A stretch of 64,000 bases of DNA from Linnemannia schmuckeri (Eukaryota; Mortierellomycota; Mortierellomycetes; Mortierellales; Mortierellaceae). Both the position numbers and the translations under genes were made by a program. The notes under the pieces are model-generated. The model saw only the letters and a list, made by a program, of their open reading frames with translations. It ran no database searches and was not told where the DNA came from. Of the stretch, positions 35,587 to 47,116 are shown piece after piece. How positions within the stretch are numbered: position 1 is the stretch's first letter; every line of letters starts with the position of its first letter. Location: contig JANATG010000012.1 in the NCBI GenBank assembly GCA_029449235.1, forward strand, positions 682,001 to 746,000. The letters run 5' to 3'.

Positions 35587-37252
35587 TCATGCCATTGAGT
35601 GAAGGTCTACTCCAGAGTCTTCCTTGTCATCTGGACGATGCAAATTCGATGTAAGGTAGACTCCTGACATTGTGGTCGAAAATGAGGTCTGAACGGTGGC
35701 ACTGGCTGCAGAGACTGCAGACGCCTCAGAGGGAAACTCGGAGGCAGTGAAAGACCTGCAAGCTTGGACACGTCGGGCCAGTTCTGAAAGGGTAATGCGC
35801 TTCTTTGGATTGAGGCAGAACGCACCCTTGACGATTTCGTTTAGCTCTGTCGACATTGGGAGGATCGTCAGCAAGAAGTCGTTGTTTTGGACGTAGGCCG
35901 AAAAAGTCTCATCTCGAGGACATGCCTGCTTCCAGGGATTCCGGCCAAAGACAAGGTTGATCAAGATAACGCCCAATGACCAGACGTCGTTGGCAGCACT
36001 GTCATACGATTTTACCGATTCGATATAGCCGCCTTGACATTCTAGATGAGGTCCAAATGAAAAGTGAATAATAAAATCAAACAAAAGAAGGTCAGTATAC
36101 AAATAAATAAATGCAAGACATGTCGACACTAAAATGCCAATGCATCGTTGGTGTTGTTGATGTTTCTTTTGTGTCCCACCCGTTCATGCCCTGGTTTCCA
36201 GGCTATTTTTTGACTATCTCTCGTCCACTCTCCTTCATTTATTTTAATCTGTTCGTTCATTCATTCAATCATTCATTCATTGATCCATTCGTTTGATATC
36301 CTTTCCTCCCCCTTATTTTTCTTAGAAACGTAATCGCTCATGCCACATCTTTCTCATGTTGTGCCTCCTTTCCCTTCTTCTTTCTCATGTTATTTTCGTA
36401 CCTGGTGACAAATAGAATGTGGACCCGCAACCGAAATCTCTCGAGATGGGTTCTGTGGTGGCGAGACCAAAGTCGACCAGTTTGACCGAATGGCCAAATA
36501 TGATGATATTCTCTGGCTGTGGGGTATTAGGGTTACGAGGGAAAGGAGAAAAATATATAAGGAAAGAAGGTTGGTTAGGTTTAAGTCGTAACGGATGATG
36601 GGGGCCAATTGGGACCCGAGTTGCCATGTCCAAAAAAATGATAAAGAGGCGCGCGTCTTTTTGATGGTCAGTTGTGCCTGAAAAAAAAAAAAATAGAATT
36701 AAAATCATAATGCAATGTTAATGTTACCTTGAGGTCACGGTGGTACACACCCCGGGAGTGACAGTAAAGCACTGCGCTGGCGATCTGGCTAAAGATCGCC
36801 TTGATGGCCATGGTGTTGCCGACAAACCCGTCACGCTCGGTAATCGTGTAGAACAGGTCCCCTTCCATCCCGCAGTCGAGAACCATGTACAAACACTCGT
36901 TCTCCTCAACCACCTTGTGTAACGTGACGATGTTGGGGTGACCAGACACTAGGGCGTGAAGTTGTGCCTCATGGTTCTGGAAGGCACGTTGACGAGAATT
37001 GAGTCCGGCCTTGTTGAGGCTCTTGACGGCATAGGCTTGGTGTGTCTGAGTATCGATGGCCCGATAGACCGAGCCATAGGCTCCGACACCAAGCATGTCT
37101 TGGAGCACCAGCTGACCATTGTCGATGGCGAGAGGCAGCTGGGTGGCGGGGACGAAGGTGGGCAATGAGGGGGTCATTTCGAACGCGCGAATAAAAGGTT
37201 GGTTATAGAGTCGGGTTGTCAAGGTCGAAGTAGCGTCAATTCTGTCGAGCAT
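35587..37252 (-). CDS. Ran1/Vhs1/Ksp1-type serine/threonine protein kinase
   Basis: Three exons, 37252-36728, 36516-36402 and 36041-35587; 364 residues. A nearly bare kinase domain: glycine loop G55-V-G-A-Y-G60, ATP-binding Lys77 (YAVKSL), catalytic loop H171-R-D173-L-K, joined across an intron to PENIII, magnesium-binding D190-F-G192, and SPE at 212-214. The sequence VDFGLATTE...DFGCGSTFYLSPECQGG is typical of the fungal Ran1 (Pat1)/Vhs1/Sks1/Ksp1 group, which links nutrient state to growth, meiosis or filamentous development. All catalytic residues are present, so it should be active. The C-terminus after the domain is a Ser/Thr/Ala-rich tail of about 60 residues. An in-frame Met26 is an alternative start. 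Both introns fall inside the catalytic core, and the HRDLK/PEN junction is phase 0. Confidence 0.92.
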
Positions 37253-37439
37253 GGGTATGCTGGGAAAGAATCGCTATTTTTATGGAGGGGACGTAATGAG
37301 CAGCGACAATGTTGAAGGGAATGAATGGGGGCAAAGGCGAGGGAGGAGTAGTGGAGGAGACTGAAAGGAGAAAGAAAGTTGTGACTGTTAAGAAGGGAAG
37401 AAGGTGCAAGGTGAAGGAGAGGGAAAGCAAGAACGTAGC

Positions 37440-38260
37440 TGGTAGGGTGGTGCTTGTTGTTTGTTTGTTTATTTATTGGCGTTGGTATTATTGCTGTTGT
37501 TGTTGTTGTTGTTATTGTTGATACTGTTGTTGTTATAAGTATGTGGTTGATAGGATGGTTAAAGAAGGAAAGAAGGAAAGAAGGAAAGAAGGAAAGAAGA
37601 AAAGAAGAGGAAGAGGAAGAAGAGGAAGAAGAGGAAGAAGAGGAAGAAGAGGAAGAAGAAAGAAGAAAGAAGAAAAAGACACAAGAGAGTGGAGAGTTGA
37701 AATAGGAAAAGAAGAAAAAAGAAATAGGAAAAGGAGAAAAGCTGATAGGCGAATCGAAAGATAGAAACAGAGGAGAGAGATGAAGATGATAGAGATCAAG
37801 AAGCAAAAGTGCTGAAAGAGGTTCGATGAAGACTGGCGCTTATATGCAAAAATTGAAGTGAAAAAGGCGGTGTATTGTGTATTGTGTGTCTATGTGTTTG
37901 GAATCTGTTGTGCGAGTGTGCCGTTGTTGTTGTGTTGCTGCCGAGGGAGTCGACGTGAATAATAAGCAAAAAATAGTGCTTTGCCTTGTTGGTGCGTTGG
38001 TGATGATAGGAGGGACAAAATACAATAGACAAAACGGTACAGTATTATAGAGTGTTATCACAAAAAAAAAATGCGTGGGAAGGCACAACAGAGGGAAGAG
38101 AGAGAGAACGAGAGTGAGAGCGAAGAGAAGGGGTTAGGGCGAACAAGTGAGGGTGAGAGAGTGAAAGAAGAGGGAGGGAGGGAGGGAGGGAGAGAAGGGG
38201 CCAATGGTCGTGCAACAAAAGACTAAATTTTTGTTTACGTTGTTTTTTGTTCGTTGTTGA

Positions 38261-38291
<31 letters not shown>

Positions 38292-38420
38292 GGTGCTGTT
38301 GTTGTGTTGAATTTTGCGTGTGTTGTGCGTGCGTGCACTAACTAACAAACGGGGGATACCTCACTTTATTGACAGACAGCTCTTGTGTCGATGTCGTTGT
38401 TGTTGTTGTTGTTATTGTTG
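37440..38420. repeat. Microsatellite cluster upstream of the Ran1-type kinase
   Basis: Within about 1 kb: a GTT/ATT array (37495-37540), GGAAAGAA units (37561-37605), GAGGAAGAA units (37606-37660), a GGGA run (38166-38195), and (GTT)n at 38261-38292 and 38395-38414. On the sense strand of the kinase gene these read as pyrimidine tracts (TTC, CTTCCT) and AAC repeats. They lie where the leader and promoter should be. Confidence 0.9.
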
Positions 38421-41400
38421 CTGTTGGTCTGGGACGAAACGAGCGAGCGAGCAAATGTAGAAGGGAAATTGAGATGGGCGTCCTGTTTGATTAGCGTTGT
38501 TTTCCTTGTGTTGAGTTGAATAAAAGAAAAGGGTCAGGATCGGGTGTGTAGAAGCCTGGTCAATTGGAAATACGGGTTACTTTTTGCTGCTAGGTGTTGG
38601 AATTGTCGAACTAGGGTTACGTAGTCAAACGCAATGGTCAAGAGTTGTTGTTATTTTTCTTTCCTTTTGCTGAACCAGCAAGTCAGCACAATCAAAAATT
38701 AAGGAACAAAAAAAAAAGTACGACCGGTCATAAACCCGCTCCTTTTTTTTTAAAAAATAAGTGTGAGCCTGTGCTTGTTTTTGTTGTTGTTGGTTAGCGC
38801 CCTCGATTAATGGGATGAAAACAGGGGGTAGATAGCTGTGTTCCATTGCAAGAAGAACGATCGGTAGATGAATGGATGATGTAAATGTGAACAAGCGAAG
38901 GAACGTAGGAATCAAGAGGAGGGAAGAGCGAGGTGGAGAGTCCGACAAGGGCGAGAAAGAGAAAAAAATATAATTAAGTATAAGAGACTGGTAACCCTGG
39001 TCCATGCCTGGTTCATGTCTATTTTTTTTTCTTACAATGGCAATAGTCGCAGAGAGTGCCAATTGGTAGCATAAAGGGCCGACAATATAGGATAAGATTT
39101 AAAGAAAAGAAGGGGAGGGAGATTACAAGAAAAAGGAAGACGCGGGTGCAGGTACCCGGGATGACCACATAGGCGAGGGTGCATCATGCAAGCCGCGACC
39201 GAAGGTTGCATTACCAAATGGAGAGCACAAAGAGACCTCGCAACTAAAACGGCCAGAAAGAGAGAGAAGAATAACAGATTGCCGCGGAGAAGTTGGTTGC
39301 TGTAGTAGAAAGGCGACTTATCTCAGCAAATACACACAACCTTAAACGACAACATCAACAAAGACGCCAATATTAAACCTCAACTACTTTCACATAAGGA
39401 TTTTCCAATGCAGTATCAATTACAATGATAATTATGAAAATGAACAAAAGGATAGCATGTACCCTGTGTGAGGTTGCACAAGCGGACAAAATTCGTCCTC
39501 GATTGTTTCTTCTCTCCTTCCCAACCTATTCCTATACCTTTAAGCAAATGAACTGGCCTCACTAGTCAATTTTGTAGGCAAAGAACCTTTTTTCTTTTCT
39601 TACTATTTTGCAATCCCCTCCCCTGGTCCAATTTCCATTAGACCAATGGATCGACACAATCGTTAGTCAATGTAGCCACCACTTGAAGGGAGGCACTAGT
39701 GATGTTGATGATGACGAAGGAAACAAATATAAGAAAAAGAAAAGGGAGAAAAATGGGAGAGGACGAGAGGAGGGAGAAAATGAGCGGGAGGGGTAAAAGA
39801 CGATCAACTTAAAAAAATAGACAAATAAGGCGAGCCCTTAAGACAGTCTGAGTATCGAAACGCGTGCCAGTTACATGCATGGATAGAGGTAAGGAGGAGG
39901 GGAAGAGGGAGGGAGTTGGGGGGCAACCACTTATTACGACATCAGAGTTCATTTTTACAAGTGTGATAATAAGGGATGTAGGAGTGTAATGTCCAAGAGA
40001 ACTGTGCTCAAAGTGGTGGTCGTGCAAAAAGGGAGAATAATGGCTTTTGGTGGTAAAAATGCCGCTGCAAATCCACGCGAAAGATAGAAAACACAAGGCA
40101 TGAATTCAGCCCATGCCAATGCTCCACCATACCGGATCAAGCATAGGAAACATAAAAAGGTACATCGCGTTTCAGCTCTCACTCTAAATTCAGTAATGCA
40201 CTGAATGTGGCAGACACATCTCATTGACCGATATCACATTCGCACTTTTCTCTCCCACACACAGATACATCCACAAGGTGAGGTTTTGCTGGAAATGCTT
40301 ACATATAGCAGGGAGACCTATGGTTTGCAAGGCGATTTGAACGTCGTGGAGGATATGCAAGGGATGAGACAACAAAAAATGGTACTTCGTAGAGTAATAG
40401 TACTAAAACAGATATAACAGGGTGCAAAGAGGAAGGAAGAAACAGGTGATGCGTGTGTGTGGCGTAATGGTAATGTATATTTATGAAATATAGATCCAGC
40501 AAAGGTGAGTGTTTTTACAGAAATGAGGGGACCGAAAGAAAAAAAATAAAGAGAGAATTTGAAAGAGCTGGGTGAAGAAAATAATCGGCCTCTTTATATT
40601 GAGATTCAGGCCTGCTCTTGTTGGCAACACGAATGGTGGACCACAGGTCTCCAGAGCTTTCAGCGAGAAGAAGGGGGGTTGGGGGAAAGGAAGAGAGAAA
40701 GAGGAACACGGCAACGATGATTAGGAGGGAGGGCACTGAGCGAAGGAGAGTGAACACAAAAAAAAGAAGGGGAGAGGCAACAGTGAGATAGTCAGGTAGG
40801 CAAGAGTTACAAGATGCATTTTACATGGTGCGAGAGTGAGAGGAAGCAAGATGAGGCAGACCACAGAGAGAAGGGTTAGTGAGAAAAATCCACAGAGCAC
40901 TCTACGAGGGCAGATTGGTACGAGAGCATTGAACATTAAAAAAGGTTGAGCGACACAGAAGCGATTGAATAGAATTGAATTGTCAGAGAGAAGACAGGGG
41001 AAAACTACAACAAGGGAAAAAAAAGAATAGCGCATGCAACGACGGAATTGATCACTGCTGGCAACAAAAAGGAAACACTAAAAGGGAGACAGAGAGAAGG
41101 AGAGAGAAAGAGAAAGGAGGATATCCTTTGGATGTGGTGTGGTGTGCCCTTGTTCGTGTCCGTGTCGTTGTCGATTGTCGTTGTTGTCCCATTTTGGCTG
41201 TGAATACAAAATGAATAGAGTTCATTCAATGAACGCACAGTCAATAGTAACAAAATACAACAAAGCAGTTCACGCCCATAGGAGAGACTAACTTGAATTC
41301 GCCTCAGCTCTTTTACTTCCTCTTCATCAATCTACCACCTCCTTCTCAGCCTCCCTTTGTTCTATCCCCTTATACGCATTTCTTAAATCGATTTGCAAAT

Positions 41401-42593
41401 TAACACTTTTCTTCTTAAATATGTACTTGTAGCTTTGTTTTTATAGAGTAATCAAGGCATTGAAATCAAGAGCGAGCAAAGAAGGAAGGAATGAAGGAAA
41501 ACAAGTGTTGTCGCTTCTCAAAGGAGAGCCACAAACAGAATAAAAAAAACCAGCGCTTCGACTCAATCAACAAGCCAGACCCATCCATGAATGCACGTTT
41601 CAAGCAGGCATTTTTGAATCACCTTTTCTTTTTTTTCTGTTCATTAAAACTAATCAGAGGCATAAGGAAGCTAGAGCAAGAATAAGTGATTGTCTTCACA
41701 ACACAACATACGTAAATCCCGAATATTGCTCCTTATGAATCTAAAACAATCTTCTCGTGAACGTCATTAGCGTCGTTCGCTCCCGCGCATGAAGGAACGA
41801 TATACACAATATGTGCTTAAGATTGGCACTAAAGGCTGCGGATCAGATGACATGTGTTGAGCTGAACAAAGCAAGCCTAGCTTAGCATCACAAGTGAAGT
41901 TCATCTTTTCAGGCCGTGATTTGAGAGTAAAGGTGGCTCTGGTCCTTGTGAACAAGCAAATAATACCACACAAATGAGTGTACTAGTACGGATGGAAGGG
42001 AACGAAAATGGTTGCTTTTGTGCTAGAGAGCAAAATAAACAGAACGTAAAAGAACTATCGCACACAAGCAGGGTCTGTGCGTACGATATGAATCGCTATT
42101 GAGTTTTTTTACGCCCTGATCTTACAAGCACAAGGTATAATAGGAGGCTATTATGTCAACGTCAGCACCGGAAACAGATATAGGGACTAAATGAAAGAAA
42201 AAACCAAGGTCTAAGAAAGGGGTGGGTTGGATGCCTTGAGCTGTCTTGCGCCTGGTCTTCAATAAAGAGCTTTGCTTCGCTAGCTTTGCATGCTATAAAT
42301 GTTGAGTTGAAGCTGATTTCCCTGGGAGACATATGCGAGACAATGCCGATAGAGGGGTTCAAATCGGGAACGAAATCTATCGATCTTTGTAAACTCAGCA
42401 TTTTGCCAGATAGAATGCTTAGTGCGCTTAAAGTAAGAGTACCATGGTACTTACTGTGCTGAATTGTACTCAAAAGAACAAAGACGAACCCCCTGGGTCG
42501 AACAAAAACAGTGCACCTGCTATCAATGAATGGAAATGAAAAAGCATGAAGCAACCGCGTCAGCGAAGACCTCATAGGAAAAATAGTGGCGGC

Positions 42594-42631
42594 AAAACTG
42601 GTTTTGAAAACTGGTTTTGAAAACTGGTTTG
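42594..42631. repeat. Three tandem copies of a 13-base quasi-palindrome
   Basis: Unit AAAACTGGTTTTG occurs twice, followed by AAAACTGGTTTG. Each junction forms CAAAAC-TG-GTTTTG, an inverted repeat of six bases around TG. It is flanked by GGCGG on the left and CTGGCCAG (itself palindromic) on the right. Could be a cluster of binding sites or the end of a small degenerate element. Confidence 0.85.
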
Positions 42632-45600
42632 CTGGCCAGACCCTGTGGTAGTCTGGGAACACTTCTCGCCCCCTCTTTTATTTTTTTCTTGTTGTGTGTG
42701 TAGCCTCGCGCCTTGCTCTCTGTTATTCTGCCTTGCTCTGCCTTGTTTACTCCATGAAAAATGTGTATCACCGCTCATTTTTTTCAGCCGCAAACAAAAA
42801 ACATCTACACTTTGATGCACGAATAGGTGGGCAAGCTTTCAGTTAATGCTGGTCAAACAAGGTACAGAGGGTTCGAAAAAGATCGACTTCTGGGAGCAAA
42901 GATGGGTGGCCATTGCTGCCCTGTGCGATCAGCGTTGGTCAACAAGAGCGTGCTATGTACTTGGGAGCTTGTGTTCAATTGGCAGCGTCGCGCTTGATTA
43001 ACAAGGCATCGATTACCGCGCCTCATTCTGTATCTGCTCCATGTTCTGATTGTTGGTCAAACCAGGCGCTTTTTTGTCTTTCCCAGGCGATAAAAAGAAT
43101 GGCCCAAGGCGCATGAATCGTGCCATGGTCGAGGCACAGGACAGTTAGCATTATCGTCATCGCTGCTGTTATTGTTTTCGCACCCTTCTTGTTTCTTATT
43201 TAAGAGCATGACTGCTGGTCACCATATTTCGCACCTTTTGGTTCATCAATTCCAGTTTTTTTGTCCATTTCGCCCTCATTTCTCGTACCATACTAATTCG
43301 TTCACAGTCCTTTCTTAACTCATATTCTTCCTTTCCTATTATGCCTTTTCATCTTCACCTCTCCTTTACTCTTTCTTTCTACCCTCTTGTCTATTCCTTT
43401 CCCGCTTGTATACAGGTAGCGGCAAAACACAGCTTTTACCTTTGAACATTGCTCTATTAGCATGCGCAAATTGACACACAACAAAAAATAATCATACCCC
43501 CTTCGCAAAAAGAACACAGAAACATTTCAAGGGGAATAGAGATTTCCTTTAGAAAAAAACATAACCCTTTCCCCTTGTTCTTTCTCTCGCTTTCTCTTTT
43601 CTTTTCCTCTTTCTCGACCGTTACAAAGGGAGAGTAATAGAAATCTCACTCCTCATCCCCTTTTCCACTCCTTCCACGCATACACATTCATTACATACAC
43701 ATACACCCACCATTCGGTCAAACCGGGTCTGCCGAAATCAACTAGCACACATACTTCTCACTGCCCACAAAAGCGCGACAGAATCGTACCTACGAAGGAA
43801 ACATTTTTTCTACGTGGTCATCAGTTATTTATTCTTTTGCCATGCTCAACGGGCCGTTACTCACATCATCTCGGCGACTTTCTTTTGTTCTGCTATGCTC
43901 CCCTCCTGCTACTGCTGCTCCTTCCTCACTCTCCTTGACTAGTCTCGTCCTGCACCCTTCTTCCGTCCAACGTACTTTTGATCACGTCTCATTCCATTGT
44001 TCGCACGATATTCTTTACAATCGGGGGTGACGTCGTGATCGGACTCCCAGTTTTCGGTTGACTGACTCTTCGTTTGTGAGTGGATTGTCACCAAGACGAT
44101 CTCGTGAGTATAAGACATCATCAATTAAGCCATGCATGGGTATCATCGGTCGTCGGTTACCAGTTATAATGTGAAGATAGAGCAACAATTGTAACTGACT
44201 GGTATGATTCAGCATAGTGAACTCGCGAGAATGACCGTGTCAGTCGTGTCATCCGTGACAACACAACCGCGATAATCGCCACTAGTGCGGGAGCTATAAT
44301 AACGCAAGGGGCTGCAATGAATGAGCTCGTGCTAAGGTGTGAGAAACGTAAAGAGATGCACGTTTTTGCTAGAACGTCATTTTTTTAACATAACGGTTGG
44401 TACAGTGATTTGTGCACTAAAGCTAGTTACAATGCACCCCCATTTCGCGACCATTCTTTAATGCTTGTGTACTCTTTATTGATACAATCGAGTGAACGGA
44501 ATAAAGGAAACTGTCCAGGAATAAAACAAAACAAAACGCGAAACGCAATGAGCACATCTGATTTGTAGAAGACAAGGCAAGCGCGAATGACAGCAACGAA
44601 TTTGACGAGGATGATGGTGCCAATTAGTCCTGGATGAATTTGGGAACGAGCGAGAAGGACTGGAGGGAGCTGGGCAGTGAGCAAAGGGCGCCAGTGGTGG
44701 TGATGGTGGTAATGACGGGGACAAGTTGAGGATTGGCAAATTTTCTCGTAATGGTGTTTCCGAGCCTTTTGTTATCCCTGATGCCATCCATCGGCACTAG
44801 CCTGCTTTTCATCAACAGACAAACGCGGTTGTTTCTTAGCGTCTCGGGAAATGGGCGCCACAGTGAGGGTTAATATGGGAGGGGCAGAAGGAGGAGAAGG
44901 AGGAGAAGGATGAGAAGGAAGAGGAGGAAAATGGAAGGAAAACGGGACAGTCCGTCAATGCAAAAATTAAGGCTAAAGGCAAAAGAAGCCATTAAGCCTT
45001 GTTTTGTTTTCACGTTCCCAATGTCAAGATTGACACGGCCATTGACAATTGTCCTGTTAGTGCCTGGACTAAAAAAGCGCTATAAAAAACGTTTGACCTT
45101 CCCCTTTTCCTTCTTTGCGGCGGTTTGCTTGTAAGAAATGAGATTTTTCTCTTAGCCCCTGCACCCTTTTCCTGTTTGGTCTGCGAATACGTGACACGAC
45201 TCGAAACATACACACGCCTCCTCTCTCTTCCAGCTCACGAACAAACCATTGTTTGTGCTCGGCAAAGCTGGTTTCTCCGTAACACAAAAAAGTTGGGTCC
45301 TCTAGGCAAAAAAACGTCCCCACCTCTCACTCTCTCTTCTTTTTTCCTTTCTTACTGCGTCCTCATCATCCCTTATCTGTATTTTCCAAGTTTTAGAACT
45401 TGGTCTGTCGATCTATGTAAATCGCACAGTGGATGGGTAAATCTATGACTTTTTCTTTTGCTTGAAGACCAAATTTCACTCTCTTTTGCATCGAAGAAGA
45501 CAAGACGTTTTATTTTTTTTTCGGGGGGCGTGCGATGAAAAAGGATGGATACGTAGAAGCAGAGCGATGATGATGATAACAACGTCTGAGAAAAAAAGAG

Positions 45601-45870
45601 AACGAGGGCCGATTTTGAGACTTGATTTTGGTTATTTTTTCTCCCTCCTGTTTGTCATGTCTTCCTTCACTCCAAAGAAGGGCAAGCGGAGGACGGAGAG
45701 ACAGATTGGCGGTAGAAACAGAAGAGGAACAAGAAAGTAGTGTAGAGAAGGCGATGGAAACAGATGGAAAAGAGGGGTCATCGACCTCAATGCTAGAGAG
45801 AATTTGCCAGATATAATAATGAGGGAGGTCTCTTTTCTGTGGTCTGAGTCGAGAACTCGAGTCTTTCCTG

Positions 45871-46292
45871 TATTGTTAGTATCGCTTTTTTCTTGATTGG
45901 CCGCGACCAACAAGAGACCTTGCTGTAATCCAAGTTTTCATCACCGGTCATGGACTCATTCATTCATCCCTGGCTTTCCTTTTTTCCACTCTTTCCAGGC
46001 TCTTGTCCATAAGTTTTTTTATTGCTGTGTAATGGGGAACCAATTTATCCATTTTAAAAAACGCGTATGTAAAATAGGCTTTTGCATAATTCAGAGACAT
46101 TGTTTCGTTATATATTATCGATTCTTTCTTGGTCGGTCGCGACCAACAAGAGATCTTGCTATAACCAAGGTTTTCATCACTGGTCATGGACTTATTCATT
46201 CATCCCTGCCCTTCTTTTTTACCGTATACTGGAGAACATATTTATCCATTTCAAAAACACGTATCTAAAATAGACTTGTGCATAATTTGACA
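45871..46292. repeat. Diverged tandem duplication (two units of about 170-220 bases)
   Basis: Unit 1 spans about 45871-46095 and unit 2 about 46110-46292. They share CGCGACCAACAAGAG, GTTTTCATCAC(C/T)GGTCATGGAC, TTATTCATTCATCCCTG-type and TTTATCCATTT stretches, ending in a shared AAAATAG(G/A)CTT(T/G)TGCATAATT. Unit 2 lacks about 40 bases present in unit 1. Unit 2 carries a perfect palindrome GGTCGCGACC (46135-46144); unit 1 has GGCCGCGACC at 45899-45908. Confidence 0.85.
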
Positions 46293-47116
46293 AAAAGCAA
46301 AACGTCGAGGTCATCCCGATTTGATTCAGTTCTTTCCTTCACTCCAATTCGCACCTCCTCCTCCTTCTCCTTCCGCTTCTGCTCCTTTACCCCTACACCA
46401 TCAACAAAAACGGAAACAACAAAAACAAAAGAAAGGACAGAAGCGTCAACAACAGCACTAGAAAACACCTTCCCCTTTAAGGTCATCGGCTAGCCCCTTT
46501 TCTCTCTTTTTCACGAGGTACATCCAAGAAGCAAGAAAGTAGAAAATAAAGTTTTAATTTGCCTTTAGCCAACTTTTGCTCCTAAATGACAGTGTAAAAC
46601 TGCTTTTTTGGGCCTTTTTTTTTCTTCCAGCCAACTAACTCGCTCTGTCTCTCTCTCCCTTTCTCCTTCTCCCAATTGACTTTCTGCACGGAAAAGTCAT
46701 TGATAGGCAAGGGACGGGGTCATGAAAATAGGCAATGAGACACAGTGACAGATAGGCTATGAAAAAAAAAAAACGAGACAACACACCCCTTTCTCCCTTT
46801 CAGTAATGTCTTTTTCATCTTTCTGTTCTACTCCCTTTCTCTCTCTCTGCCTCTGTGTACCCCCAAATGCATATGCAACGCAAACTGAATTATGAAATGG
46901 GAGGAAAGTGAGGAATCGTGATGTAGTGTAAAAGGGAATTGTGCGTATTTCTCTCTAGATCATTGTCGATGCGGTTATTGTGCTTAGGAGGACTATATAT
47001 GCACATTTGCAGTACAAATACTTAGGATGAATGCAATCAAAATGTCGGTTTATTTACTTTTCGCGCACAGAACACGACGTGGGGAGGAGGGGTAAAAGGG
47101 AAAGATGTCTCTTGTT

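Larger units (their letters stand above)
37253..47116. other. 9.9 kb gene-free interval
   Basis: Largest stretch without a recognisable gene. The left end is the presumed promoter/leader of the Ran1-type kinase, with dense microsatellites. The right end carries the TRP5 3' UTR (TTTATT, a minus-strand AATAAA, at 47049-47054). Between them are a 13-base repeat (42594-42631), four loose copies of TGGTCAA(A)CAAG in 42840-43070, C/T-rich leader-like segments near 43560-43850 and 46310-46480, and a diverged tandem duplication (45871-46292). I see no transposase, reverse transcriptase or rRNA sequence. Confidence 0.5.

Noticed and set aside
37561..37680. Glu/Lys/Arg-rich frames over the GGAAGAA repeats
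   Set aside because: Direct translation of microsatellites in the kinase upstream region; no unique sequence.
42340..42375. GGTTCAAATCGG, another B-box-like stretch
   Set aside because: Flanking bases cannot form a cloverleaf on either strand.
45897..46268. 123-codon frame with internal similarity across the tandem duplication
   Set aside because: The similarity is explained by the DNA duplication; composition is Phe/His/Cys-rich and unlike the coding genes here.
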